The notes beneath the pieces are model-generated. The model was given only the letters and a program-made list of their open reading frames with translations. It made no database searches and had not been told where the DNA came from. The position numbers and the translations under genes were made by a program. Source: Bradyrhizobium sp. 200 (GTDB taxonomy: Bacteria > Pseudomonadota > Alphaproteobacteria > Rhizobiales > Xanthobacteraceae). From it: a stretch of DNA of 64,000 nucleotides. Each line of letters begins with the position of its first letter. Position 1 is the stretch's first letter. Positions 1 through 7,886 of the stretch are shown here, piece after piece. The stretch covers positions 8,910,001 through 8,974,000 of the forward strand of contig NZ_CP064689.1 in NCBI RefSeq assembly GCF_023100945.1, in the 5' to 3' direction.

Positions 1-2
1 TC

Positions 3-494
3 TGGGCCGCCGGAGTGCGCGCTTCACGCGCGGCGGAATGGCTGAACGCGCCCGCCGACCGCGCCTACCGTTTGAAGGTCGAGCCTGATCTGACCGTGCC
101 CGGCCATCCCGATATCTTTGCCATTGGCGACACCGTGACGATCGCCGGCCCCGACGGCAATCCCGTACCGGGCATTGCGCCGGCCGCCAAGCAGCAGGGA
201 CGCTTCGTGGCGGCACTGATCAAGGCGCGCCTAGGCAGCGGCACTCTGCCGCCGTTCCGCTACAAGCATGCCGGCAGCCTCGCGCAGATCGGCAAGAAAA
301 AGGCGGTGATCGATTTCGGCCGCATCAAGCTGCGCGGCAACATCGCCTGGTGGATCTGGGGCATCGCCCACATCTACTTCCTGATCGGCCTGCGCAACCG
401 GCTCAGCGTCGCGCTGAGCTGGCTTTGGATCCACGCCCGCGACCAGCGCGCCGCGCGGCTGATCACGCAGGGCTCGAGCAAGGTCACGGGATAG
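3..494 (+). CDS. Type II NADH dehydrogenase (NDH-2), C-terminal part
   Basis: The reading frame is open from the left edge, so the N-terminal FAD and NADH domains lie outside the window. The visible 163 residues carry the second FAD-contact motif typical of NDH-2 (PDIFAIGDT), then PGIAPAAKQQGRFVA, which packs on the flavin. The end is a hydrophobic stretch (WWIWGIAHIYFLIGLRNR) followed by an amphipathic helix, as in membrane-attached single-subunit NADH:quinone oxidoreductases. The expected role is transfer of electrons from NADH to quinone at the inner membrane without proton pumping. It ends 36 bases before the convergent esterase gene. Family assignment is firm; the missing N-terminus prevents naming a subtype. 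Confidence 0.85.
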   Translation, partial: WAAGVRASRAAEWLNAPADRAYRLKVEPDLTVPGHPDIFAIGDTVTIAGPDGNPVPGIAPAAKQQGRFVAALIKARLGSGTLPPFRYKHAGSLAQIGKKKAVIDFGRIKLRGNIAWWIWGIAHIYFLIGLRNRLSVALSWLWIHARDQRAARLITQGSSKVTG

Positions 495-530
495 CTTTCG
501 CCTCCCGCGGCTCGCATCGGCCGAGGCTTC

Positions 531-2207
531 TCACGGCGCGCAGGTAAAACTGCCCGCGCGATCAACCGGCCCCGATTTGTAATGCGGCCATGCCGGCCAC
601 CGGCACAAGGGCAGCGCGCGCGTCGTCTCGAACGCCGGCGCTTCGACCTTCTGCTCGGTCACCTCGAGATCGCCGGGCGCCTTGCCGTTCTCGACCCAGT
701 CGACCAGCACGCCCAGCATGTCGATATTGGCGGGCGCGCCCGAGCCGACGTGGTCGACGCCGGGCGCGGTGTAGAGCCGGGCGAATTCCGCCGTCTTCTC
801 CTTGCCGAGCGTGCGCTGGACGTTTTCGAAATAGCGGATTCCCGCATAGGGGCTCTGGGCATAGTCGGCCATGTGCTCGAGGATGACGAGCTTGCCGCCG
901 CGGGCGCTGAAGCGGCTGAGGTCGGGATTGGTCGAGTCCATCAGCTTGGACACCTGAAGCAGGCGCGCCTTGTGGTCTTCAGGTTTGTAGGTCGTGACAT
1001 CGAGCTTCGGGTCGCGTGCGAAGACATATTGGATGCCGCCCGCACCATAGATCCAGGCGATGCCGTTGGCCGGCACCGGCGGCTGTGCCGGCGCCGCCTT
1101 GCCGAGCCACCAGGAGATCCAGCCGCCGGTCGGACCGAACGCAGGGATGTTTTCGCCCGAGACGCCCCAGCCCGGATAGTCATCGAGGCCGTTTTCTAAC
1201 GCGAACGGGAATTTGTAGGTCGAATGCAGCGTCTTGATCGCCATGATCTGCGCTTCGGTCAGGCACTGGTCGCCGCTCTGACCCGCTGCGCAGCGCAACG
1301 TCTCCGGCTGGAATTTCGCCTTGCAGCCAACCGGATCCTGAACGAGCTGATCGTCCGAACCGTCGGCCTTGTCGCACGCCTGCAGCACTGCCTTCGCGAC
1401 GAGTTCGACCTGTGCGGGCCGAATCCAGCCTTCGCCCATCGTCGCAAGCCCCGCTCGCGTCCCGGCGTGCTGCAATCCGACCCAGTTGATGACGGGCACG
1501 CGCGCGAAGATGCCATCAAAGTCATCGGGGTAGCGCTGCGCCATCGTCAGCCCCTCGCGGCCGCCTTCCGACGATCCCATGAAGTACAGTTTGGACGGCG
1601 GATTGCCGTAGGCGCGCACCATCAGCGCGACGGCGGCGTCGCGCACGCGCTTGTAGGATCGATGCGCAAAATTCTCGAACGCCTCGTCGTTGAGCGCAAA
1701 CACCTGCGGCGGCTCACCCGGCTTGGTTTCGTGTCCGGAATCGGTGCCATAGGTGACAAAACCGCGCGCCAGCGGCGAAGGCGCGCCGAACGGATAGGCC
1801 GGCGGCAAAGCAAGGCCGGTGATCAGCACGCCGTTGAAGCCGCCGCCGCCATATTGCAGCGAGCGGCCATTCCACTCGACCGGGAGATTGACTTGAAATT
1901 TGATCGGCGGCGCATTGGGATCGGACGGCGCGATCTGGCCGAGTACCTTGCAGTATTCCGGATTGGCCGGGGTGACGCGCGCCGCCGGCGTCGGTCCCCT
2001 TTCAGCGACGGCGAGTGGCGTCGGCGCGATCATGGAGGCGGAGTCGATCCGGACGGCATTATCGGTCGGCCGGATAAGATCGCTGCAGGTCGCAGCCGGA
2101 TCGCCGGCCATTTTCGCGGCCATCGCATCCGGACTGCAGAGCGAAGCAGCCGCAATCAGCGAAGCGAACTGAACCCACGTGCGCGTGTCGAACTTGAGGC
2201 GTTGCAT
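531..2207 (-). CDS. Tannase/feruloyl esterase family secreted hydrolase
   Basis: The protein has about 558 residues. A signal peptide (MQRLKFDTRTWVQFASLIAA, cleaved near AMA-A) indicates export. A nucleophile elbow GSSEGG and the late acid/His segments (GKLVILEHMADYAQSP, then GVDHVGSGAP) fit the tannase/feruloyl esterase alpha/beta hydrolase family, which hydrolyses gallate or hydroxycinnamate esters. The start was placed at 2207, not at an upstream Met (2240), because a GAGGGGGAAA ribosome site precedes it and the signal peptide begins there. It is last in a likely operon after the P450, ferredoxin and binding protein. The context suggests release of aromatic acids from plant esters; the exact ester is unknown. 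Confidence 0.85.
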   Translation of the reverse strand: MQRLKFDTRTWVQFASLIAAASLCSPDAMAAKMAGDPAATCSDLIRPTDNAVRIDSASMIAPTPLAVAERGPTPAARVTPANPEYCKVLGQIAPSDPNAPPIKFQVNLPVEWNGRSLQYGGGGFNGVLITGLALPPAYPFGAPSPLARGFVTYGTDSGHETKPGEPPQVFALNDEAFENFAHRSYKRVRDAAVALMVRAYGNPPSKLYFMGSSEGGREGLTMAQRYPDDFDGIFARVPVINWVGLQHAGTRAGLATMGEGWIRPAQVELVAKAVLQACDKADGSDDQLVQDPVGCKAKFQPETLRCAAGQSGDQCLTEAQIMAIKTLHSTYKFPFALENGLDDYPGWGVSGENIPAFGPTGGWISWWLGKAAPAQPPVPANGIAWIYGAGGIQYVFARDPKLDVTTYKPEDHKARLLQVSKLMDSTNPDLSRFSARGGKLVILEHMADYAQSPYAGIRYFENVQRTLGKEKTAEFARLYTAPGVDHVGSGAPANIDMLGVLVDWVENGKAPGDLEVTEQKVEAPAFETTRALPLCRWPAWPHYKSGPVDRAGSFTCAP

Positions 2208-2301
2208 TGTTTCCCCCTCGCTATCGTCATGCAGCCGCATTTTGCGCCGGCCGTCAGGCCTACAATGGTTTGCGCCGCGCGGACGTCAATCGAAATAAGC
2301 C

Positions 2302-3516
2302 TCACTTCACCAGCGAGCAGCCGCCGTCGGCCAGCGGCCGGAACGCCTGGTCAGCGGGGATGGTCGAGACCAGCTTGTAATAGTCGTAAGGGTACTTCGA
2401 CTCTTCCGGCTTCTTCACCTCGAACAGGTACATCGGGTGAATGACGCGGCCGTCCTGGCGGATGGTGACGTCACCGAACAGCTTGTCCTTGCCTTTGAAC
2501 TTCTTCATCTGCGGCACGGCATCCCTGGCGTGGTCGCTGCCGGTCGCCGCCACCGCGTTGAGATAGGCCAGCGTGGAAGCATAGACGCCGGCCTGGTTGC
2601 CGCTCGGCATCTTGCCGTTCACGCCCGGCCGCGTCGCAAAGCGTTTTGCAAACGCGCGGGTGTCGTCGTCCATGTCCCAGTAAAACGCCTCGAACAATTG
2701 CAGGCCCTGGCCGACCTTCAGCCCCATGCCGTGGACGTCGTTGATGAACAGCAGGAACGCCACCATGGTCTGGCCGCTTTGCTGAAGACCGAACTCCGCC
2801 GCCTGCTTCACCGCATTGACGGTATCGCCGCCGGCATTGGCAAGCCCGATCACCTTGGCCTTGGAATTCTGCGCCTGTAACAGAAGCGAAGCAAAATCCG
2901 CCGTATTGAGCGGATGCTTGGCCGAGCCCAGCACCTTGCCGCCGTGCTTTTCGATGTAGTTGGTGGCCTCGGCCTCGATGCCCTGGCCGAGCGCAAAATT
3001 CACCGTGATGAAGTACCATTCCTTGCCGCCGCGCGCCATCATCGCCGCCGCGGTGGAGTTGCCGGTCGCCCAGGCGTCATTGACCCACTGGATGGTGTTG
3101 GGCGAGCAGGCCTTGCCGGTCAAATCGGAACTCGCGGTCGATGATGCGAGAAACGTCATGCGGCTGTCGCGCAGCAGCGAATTGATCGTGAGGCCCACAG
3201 CCGAATTCGGCACGTCGACCACGGCATCGACCGCATCGACATCGAGCCATTTGCGCACGATAGCGGAACCCACGTCGGCCTTGTTCTGGTGATCGGCGTA
3301 GACGATCTCGACCTTGATGCCCTTGCCGCCGCCGTTGAAATCTTCCGCCGCCATGCGCGCGGCTTCCACCGAGCCCATGCCGTTGGTGTCCTGGAAGATG
3401 CCGGAGATGTCGTTGAGCACGCCGACGCGGATGACGTTATCTGATATCTGCGCCTGCGCAGTTCCCGCCATTGCGCAAGACAAGGTCAGCGCCAGACCGA
3501 ATCTACAACCCTTCAT
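2302..3516 (-). CDS. ABC transporter substrate-binding protein, branched-chain/aromatic-acid type
   Basis: 404 residues with a signal peptide ending at AQA-QIS. The mature part begins VIRVGVLNDISGIFQD, the usual start of type I (Leu/Ile/Val-family) periplasmic binding proteins. Length and fold signature match the aromatic-acid-binding branch of this family. The start follows a GGGAGAAA ribosome site. No permease or ATPase gene lies nearby, so it must use a transporter encoded elsewhere. It is similar along its whole length to the product at 6035-7246 (shared VGVLNDxSG, ADHQNK, NTxxWxxD, AGVYAS and FEVKKPEES-like segments), so the two are paralogues. Position between ferredoxin and esterase genes suggests an aromatic acid ligand, which is inference. 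Confidence 0.9.
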   Translation of the reverse strand: MKGCRFGLALTLSCAMAGTAQAQISDNVIRVGVLNDISGIFQDTNGMGSVEAARMAAEDFNGGGKGIKVEIVYADHQNKADVGSAIVRKWLDVDAVDAVVDVPNSAVGLTINSLLRDSRMTFLASSTASSDLTGKACSPNTIQWVNDAWATGNSTAAAMMARGGKEWYFITVNFALGQGIEAEATNYIEKHGGKVLGSAKHPLNTADFASLLLQAQNSKAKVIGLANAGGDTVNAVKQAAEFGLQQSGQTMVAFLLFINDVHGMGLKVGQGLQLFEAFYWDMDDDTRAFAKRFATRPGVNGKMPSGNQAGVYASTLAYLNAVAATGSDHARDAVPQMKKFKGKDKLFGDVTIRQDGRVIHPMYLFEVKKPEESKYPYDYYKLVSTIPADQAFRPLADGGCSLVK

Positions 3517-3601
3517 TGTTTTCTCCCTTTGGAATCCGATTTTGAGTTCCCGGACTTTCGCCGGGTTTGACTTCACTGCGCGATATCGGGCGATGCCGCC
3601 G

Positions 3602-3925
3602 TCACAATTGCCGGTCCGGCAGGCTGAGGACCAAACCATCGAGACCGGCGGCGAACTTGATCTGGCAGGACAGGCGACTGTTGGCCTGCCGTTCGGCCGC
3701 AGCGCCGTCCAGCAGCGCGTCCTCATCGTCGCCCATGGCCGGCAGACGGGCGAGCCAATCCTCGTCGACATAGACATGGCAGGTGGCGCACATGGCGTTG
3801 CCGCCGCACTCCGCCAGGATTCCGCCGATGTCGTGGCGCGTCGCGGCCTGCATCGCGCTCTCGCCCTCGCCCGCCTCGACGTTTTGACGGCAGCCGTCAG
3901 GATGGATGAAGATGATGCTTGGCAT
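3602..3925 (-). CDS. 2Fe-2S ferredoxin of the P450 system (palustrisredoxin-like)
   Basis: 107 residues, the usual size for an adrenodoxin-type ferredoxin. The cluster ligands are visible: C40-x5-C46-x2-C49 and a fourth Cys at 87 in SRLSCQI. It should pass single electrons from a ferredoxin reductase to the P450 encoded 10 bases upstream. That order (CYP199A then ferredoxin) is the one known for CYP199A2 and palustrisredoxin in Rhodopseudomonas. No ferredoxin reductase gene is present in the window, so the reductase must lie elsewhere. Confidence 0.93.
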   Translation of the reverse strand: MPSIIFIHPDGCRQNVEAGEGESAMQAATRHDIGGILAECGGNAMCATCHVYVDEDWLARLPAMGDDEDALLDGAAAERQANSRLSCQIKFAAGLDGLVLSLPDRQL

Positions 3926-3935
3926 GCGCGGTCCG

Positions 3936-5171
3936 TCAGGCCGGAGAAATCGTAATGGGAAGACTTTCGAGGCCGCGCAGGGTGTTGTTGTAGCGGCGCT
4001 TCACCGGGCCGGTGATCTCGATGCTCGCGACCTTGCGTGCGATCGCCGCCAGCATCACCTCGCCTTCGACCCGCGCGAGAAGCTGGCCGACGCACATATG
4101 GATGCCGGAGCCGAACCCGACATGGCCCGAGGTGCGGCGGGTGACGTCGTAGTGATCAGGATTGTCCCAGCGCCGCGGATCGCGGTTGGCGGCGCCGAGG
4201 AACATCAGCACCTTCTCGCCTTCAGCGATGCGGTGGCCTGCGAGTTCGACCTCGCGCGTCGTGGTGCGGAAGAAGGTCTGCACCGGGCTTTCGTAGCGGA
4301 TCGCCTCCTCGAACGCATTGCGCGCCAGCGTCGGATCGCTGCGCAGCCGTGCAAGCTGATCGGGGAAGCGCGCCAGGCAATAGACCGCGGCGCCGATGCC
4401 GTTGACGGTCGTGTCGAGGCCTGCCGAAAGCAGCGAGCGCACCAATAGCGGCGCCTCTTCCGGCGTGATGTCGCCCGCATCGGCGCGAGCATGGACACAG
4501 GCGCCGAAGCCGCCGGGCGCGAGATTTTCGCGCTGGCATTGCGCGGCGACATAGGCCTGGTGCGGCGCCGAACGTTCGATCGCCTCCTGGCGCAACTGGT
4601 TCGGCGGCCCGAAGGAGTTGAACACCAGGCTCGCGTAAGGCAGCAGGTTCTCGCGCCCCTCCTGCTTCAGACCCATCGCATCGGGGAATACCGAGAGCGG
4701 ATAGGCTTCCGCGAGATCGGCAACCGCGTCGAAACTCCCGCGCGCCAGCAACTCGTCTACCTTGGCGGCGGCCATTGCGGTGAAATGTTCGCGGACCCCT
4801 TTCATCGCCGTCGGCGACAAAACCTGGCTCAGCACCGCACGCGTCCTGGTATGGGCCGGCGGATCTGCCTCCAGGATGATGCTTTGCGGACGCCACGGCT
4901 TTTCCTTGGCGAAATCGCTCAGGCCCACGCCGCGGCTCGAACAGAACGTCAGGGGATCGTTGAGAACCGCATGCACCTCGGCATAGCGCGCCACGCCATA
5001 GACGTTCCATTTGTCGAGCCATACCAGTGGCCCGGCCTCGCGGAGGATGTCGTGGATCGCGTGCGGATCCTCGAAAAACTCGGTCGAGAACGGGTCGACG
5101 TCCAGGCTTGGCACGCCGGCCGGCGCGCCCCGCTCCGGGGTTACAGAATCGGTGCGGGAGGTCGCGCTCAT
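3936..5171 (-). CDS. Cytochrome P450, CYP199A family (para-substituted benzoate oxidase)
   Basis: 411 residues. Visible P450 marks are the heme loop FGSGIHMCVGQ with Cys360, the ExxR pair E289/R292, and the I-helix AGLDTT with the D253/T254 acid-alcohol pair. Long segments match what I remember of CYP199A2 (for example WLDKWNVYGVARYAEV, FCSSRGVGLSDF, AYPLSVFPDAMGLKQEGREN). CYP199A enzymes O-demethylate or hydroxylate 4-substituted benzoates such as 4-methoxybenzoate. An upstream Met (5186) exists, but GGAG six bases before 5171 favours the start used. It heads the ferredoxin, binding protein and esterase set and is divergent from a MarR gene. The substrate is inferred from the family. Confidence 0.93.
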   Translation of the reverse strand: MSATSRTDSVTPERGAPAGVPSLDVDPFSTEFFEDPHAIHDILREAGPLVWLDKWNVYGVARYAEVHAVLNDPLTFCSSRGVGLSDFAKEKPWRPQSIILEADPPAHTRTRAVLSQVLSPTAMKGVREHFTAMAAAKVDELLARGSFDAVADLAEAYPLSVFPDAMGLKQEGRENLLPYASLVFNSFGPPNQLRQEAIERSAPHQAYVAAQCQRENLAPGGFGACVHARADAGDITPEEAPLLVRSLLSAGLDTTVNGIGAAVYCLARFPDQLARLRSDPTLARNAFEEAIRYESPVQTFFRTTTREVELAGHRIAEGEKVLMFLGAANRDPRRWDNPDHYDVTRRTSGHVGFGSGIHMCVGQLLARVEGEVMLAAIARKVASIEITGPVKRRYNNTLRGLESLPITISPA

Positions 5172-5189
5172 GTGGGTCTCCTGCATAAT

Positions 5190-5202
5190 GTTCTTGCAGA
5201 AC
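5190..5202. promoter_or_regulatory. Palindrome between P450 and MarR genes, candidate operator
   Basis: GTTCT-TGC-AGAAC forms an exact 5-bp inverted repeat with a 3-base centre. It lies 19 bases upstream of the P450 start, between the divergent P450 and MarR genes. This is where a MarR autorepressor controlling both directions would bind. It is only a positional and symmetry argument. Confidence 0.4.
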
Positions 5203-5251
5203 GGTGTGCGCTGTCTCTATGTCTGGAACGCTGGAGCGGCTTCGGAAGAGC

Positions 5252-5782
5252 ATGAACAGGAACAGACAGGCGCGCGCCCCCCGCGCGGGCACGGCAGGCA
5301 GGAGCGGACGCGCCGAACAGGTGCTCGACCTCGACCGTTACGTCCCGGCGCTCATCACTTTTATCGCCAACAAATTGTCGCGCAGCGCGACCGTGGTCTA
5401 TCAGAAGCGCTTTGGGGTCAACGTCACGGAATGGCGGATCCTGTCGCTGCTTGCGATCGAGCCGGAGATTTCGGCGGCGCGCATCTGCCACGTCATCGGC
5501 TTCGACAAGGGCCCGGTCAGCCGGACGCTGGCCGGCATGGAGGAGCGCGGGCTGGTCAGCATCAGGGCCGACCGGCAGGACGGGCGCACCCATTCGATCT
5601 CGCTGACCGCAAAGGGATTTACCACCCACGACCAGGTCATCGCGGTCGCACTCGAGCGCGAACGACGCCTGCTTTCCTGCCTGAGCAAGCCGGAGCGTGA
5701 AACCCTGATCGCGCTGCTGCTGCGGGTGCACGGCAATCTCGACGCCGTGAAAGGCGCCGGCGAAATCGACGATCGAGCCTGA
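5252..5782 (+). CDS. MarR family transcriptional regulator (divergent from P450)
   Basis: 176 residues from the ATG at 5252; upstream in-frame starts at 5204 and 5219 cannot be excluded. The winged-helix core is clear: TEWRILSLLAIEPEISAARI, a recognition helix in FDKGPVSRTLAGMEERGLV, and a wing with DRQDGRTHSISLT. MarR proteins are dimeric repressors released by small aromatic ligands, which fits the divergent CYP199A gene. The basic N-terminus (NRNRQARAPRAG) is an extension relative to the core family. The two later MarR genes share the design but are clearly different in sequence. Confidence 0.88.
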   Translation: MNRNRQARAPRAGTAGRSGRAEQVLDLDRYVPALITFIANKLSRSATVVYQKRFGVNVTEWRILSLLAIEPEISAARICHVIGFDKGPVSRTLAGMEERGLVSIRADRQDGRTHSISLTAKGFTTHDQVIAVALERERRLLSCLSKPERETLIALLLRVHGNLDAVKGAGEIDDRA

Positions 5783-5956
5783 ACGCAAAGCGCCAGACGC
5801 AGTGCTAATGCGCGCTGCCGCAGAGCCGGCGCGTGCGCGCCGACGCATTGCGTCATGACGATCCGATCGTCCTGACATCCGTTCCTCCCGTGCACGGCCT
5901 GGCACTCTGCGCGCTCTTCGATCGGCCGTTTGTCGAAAACACGCTCGCACAAACTA

Positions 5957-5970
5957 GTTGCCTTGGCAAC
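5957..5970. promoter_or_regulatory. MarR-box-like palindrome in a convergent 3' region
   Basis: GTTGCC-TT-GGCAAC is a 6-bp inverted repeat close to the TTGCC..GGCAA form recognised by classical MarR proteins. It lies in the 252-base gap between the 3' ends of the MarR gene and the minus-strand binding-protein gene, so no recognised gene starts next to it. It may be left from a lost gene or be chance. Confidence 0.3.
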
Positions 5971-6001
5971 ATAAATAGCAAACCTTGACGAACCGGTTTC
6001 C

Positions 6002-6026
6002 CGCGAACGGCCACTGGCCGTTCGCG
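6002..6026 (-). terminator. Hairpin after the second binding-protein gene
   Basis: An 11-bp perfect stem (CGCGAACGGCC and GGCCGTTCGCG) with a 3-base loop starts 9 bases beyond the minus-strand stop at 6035. There is no long T-run, so an intrinsic terminator or RNA-stabilising role is likely but not certain. Confidence 0.55.
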
Positions 6027-6034
6027 CGTTGGCT

Positions 6035-7246
6035 TTACTTCTTGACCAGCGGGCAGTTGCCGTCGCTCTCGGGACGGAACGCCTGATTGCCGGGAATGGT
6101 TGCGACCACCTTCAAGAGATCCCATTTCGACGTGGATTCTTCCGGCTTCTTCACTTCCAGCAGATAGAGCGGGTGAATCTTGCGTCCATCGCTGCGGATG
6201 GTGCCCTTGCCGAACAGCGGATCGTCGGTCGGCATCGCCTTCATCGCCGACACCACGGCCTTGCCGTCGGCCGCGCCGCCTGTCTTGTCGACGGCTTTCA
6301 GGTAATGCAGCACGGATGCGTAGACGCCGGCCTGCATATCGTTCGGATAGTTCTTTTGCGGATGGCGTTCGGCGAACCGCTTGGCGAAGGCGCGCGTGCC
6401 GTCGTTCAGATCCCAGTAGAACGGATTCATGATCTGCGCGCCCTGCGCCGCCTTCAGGCCGAGCGCAGGAATGCCGTTCATGCCGAGGATCAAGCCGACC
6501 AGCTTCTGTTTCCGCGTCAGCCCGAATTCCGCCGCTTGCTTGATCGAGGTGATGGTGTCGTCGCCTGCATTTGCGACGCCGACGATATCGGCACCCGAGG
6601 CCTGCGCCTGCAGCAGGAAAGAGGCATAGTCGGCGGTGCCGAGCGGATGGCGCACGGCGCCGAGCACTTCGCCGCCGGATGCCTTGACGCCTTCGGCGGC
6701 CTGCTTCTCCAGATCGTGGCCGAAGGCGTAATCGGCGGTCAGGAAGAACCATTTCTTGCCGCCCTGCGCGACGACGGCTTTGCCGAGGCCGCGGCCATAG
6801 GCATAGGTATCGTAGGTCCAGTGCACGGTGTTCGGCGTGCACTTCTCGCCGGTGAGAAGCGCGGTGCCGGCGCCGGAGCCGATGAAGACCTTGTTCTTCT
6901 GCTCGCTCATATTGGCGACCGCGAGCGCAATGGCCGAGTTCGGCAGGTCGAAGATGGCGTCGATGTTTTCGGTGTCATACCAGCGCCGCGCGATGCCGAC
7001 GCCTGTGTCGGTCTTGTTCTGGTGATCGGCGGTGATAACGTCGACGGGCTTGCCGGCGGCCTTGCCGCCATAATCCTCTACCGCCATTTGCGCGGCGATG
7101 ACCGAGCCCACGCCCTGATAGGTCGAAAACACGCCCGACTGGTCGTTGAGCACGCCGATCCGGACGCGGTCCTGGCCGTGCGCTGCGCCGGCAAACATGC
7201 AGCCGAGCGCGGCCACGAGCATTCCTGTGCGAAAAGACTGTCGCAT
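6035..7246 (-). CDS. ABC transporter substrate-binding protein, paralogue of the 2302 gene
   Basis: 403 residues. The signal peptide (MRQSFRTGMLVAALGCMFAG, cleaved near AHG-Q) precedes DRVRIGVLNDQSGVFS, so it is a periplasmic type I binding protein of the Leu/Ile/Val and aromatic-acid branch. GCAGGAGGGA is a strong ribosome site for this start. It has no permease or ATPase partner nearby. It is divergent from a MarR gene with a 19-bp palindrome between them, so import of its ligand is probably induced by that ligand. Aromatic or hydroxycinnamate binding is inferred from the feruloyl-CoA synthase and esterase genes around it. Confidence 0.9.
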   Translation of the reverse strand: MRQSFRTGMLVAALGCMFAGAAHGQDRVRIGVLNDQSGVFSTYQGVGSVIAAQMAVEDYGGKAAGKPVDVITADHQNKTDTGVGIARRWYDTENIDAIFDLPNSAIALAVANMSEQKNKVFIGSGAGTALLTGEKCTPNTVHWTYDTYAYGRGLGKAVVAQGGKKWFFLTADYAFGHDLEKQAAEGVKASGGEVLGAVRHPLGTADYASFLLQAQASGADIVGVANAGDDTITSIKQAAEFGLTRKQKLVGLILGMNGIPALGLKAAQGAQIMNPFYWDLNDGTRAFAKRFAERHPQKNYPNDMQAGVYASVLHYLKAVDKTGGAADGKAVVSAMKAMPTDDPLFGKGTIRSDGRKIHPLYLLEVKKPEESTSKWDLLKVVATIPGNQAFRPESDGNCPLVKK

Positions 7247-7295
7247 GCATTCCCTCCTGCAAAAGAAAAGGCGGCCTTCGCGACCACTTCGAAAT

Positions 7296-7314
7296 TACTT
7301 ATAACTTATAAGTA
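7296..7314. promoter_or_regulatory. 19-bp perfect palindrome, candidate MarR operator
   Basis: TACTTATAA-C-TTATAAGTA is a perfect 9-bp inverted repeat around a single C. It lies between the binding-protein gene (starts at 7246, minus) and the MarR gene (starts near 7359, plus), in an AT-rich pocket of otherwise GC-rich DNA. Length, symmetry and position are those of a MarR-dimer operator controlling both genes. The palindrome could also overlap the promoter -10 elements. Confidence 0.65.
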
Positions 7315-7358
7315 TTTTGAGGATTGTCAATTCGCGGAACGCCAAGCAAGCTGTTGCC

Positions 7359-7874
7359 ATGGGAAGAATCGCCAAAGTTTCGACGCGCAATGCCAACGGG
7401 GCAGCCAGACCAGCCGAGCCGGACGCGGGCCGGGAACTCGATCTCACCGCCCTGCAGCAGACGCCGGGATTCATGATCCGGATCCTGCAGTTGCAGAATT
7501 TCGAGGCGTTCTATCCCTATTTCGAATCCCTGCAGCTCTCGCCGCTCGAATACGCCATCCTCGTTGCGGTGCGCGACAACAAGACGGTGACGCAGAGCGA
7601 GCTTGCCGGCGTGCTGAAAATGCAGTTGCCCAACCTGGTGAAGATCCTGTCGCGGATGGAGGAGACCGGCGTTTTGAAGCGCAAGCGGTCCACGCGGGAC
7701 AAGCGGGCGGTCGAGCTCAGCCTCAGCGCGGCGGGCGAGAGGCGCGCCGACGAGGCCAGCCGGCTCGGCGAGAGCTTTAATGCGCAAACGCTTTCCGCAC
7801 TCAGCAAGCCCGAGCAAACAGCCTTTCTCCAGATGCTGGTGCGGCTGGTCGAAGCGCACAAGAACGGATTTTGA
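7359..7874 (+). CDS. MarR family transcriptional regulator (divergent from binding protein)
   Basis: 171 residues from the ATG at 7359; an upstream TTG (7317) was rejected because it lies only 3 bases past the palindrome and has no ribosome site. Core features are LSPLEYAILVAVRDNKTVTQ, the recognition helix region MQLPNLVKILSRMEETGVLK, and the wing TRDKRAVELSLSAAG. The N-terminus is a basic tail rich in Ala and Arg. It overlaps nothing but converges on the feruloyl-CoA synthase gene, with 12 bases between their stops. It likely senses the ligand imported by the divergent binding protein. Confidence 0.88.
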   Translation: MGRIAKVSTRNANGAARPAEPDAGRELDLTALQQTPGFMIRILQLQNFEAFYPYFESLQLSPLEYAILVAVRDNKTVTQSELAGVLKMQLPNLVKILSRMEETGVLKRKRSTRDKRAVELSLSAAGERRADEASRLGESFNAQTLSALSKPEQTAFLQMLVRLVEAHKNGF

Positions 7875-7886
7875 GACGAACAAGCC

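Noticed and set aside
3517..4095. Long N-terminal extension of the binding protein at 2302
   Set aside because: The extra in-frame residues run through the ferredoxin gene on the same strand in another frame; a clear signal peptide and ribosome site start at 3516.
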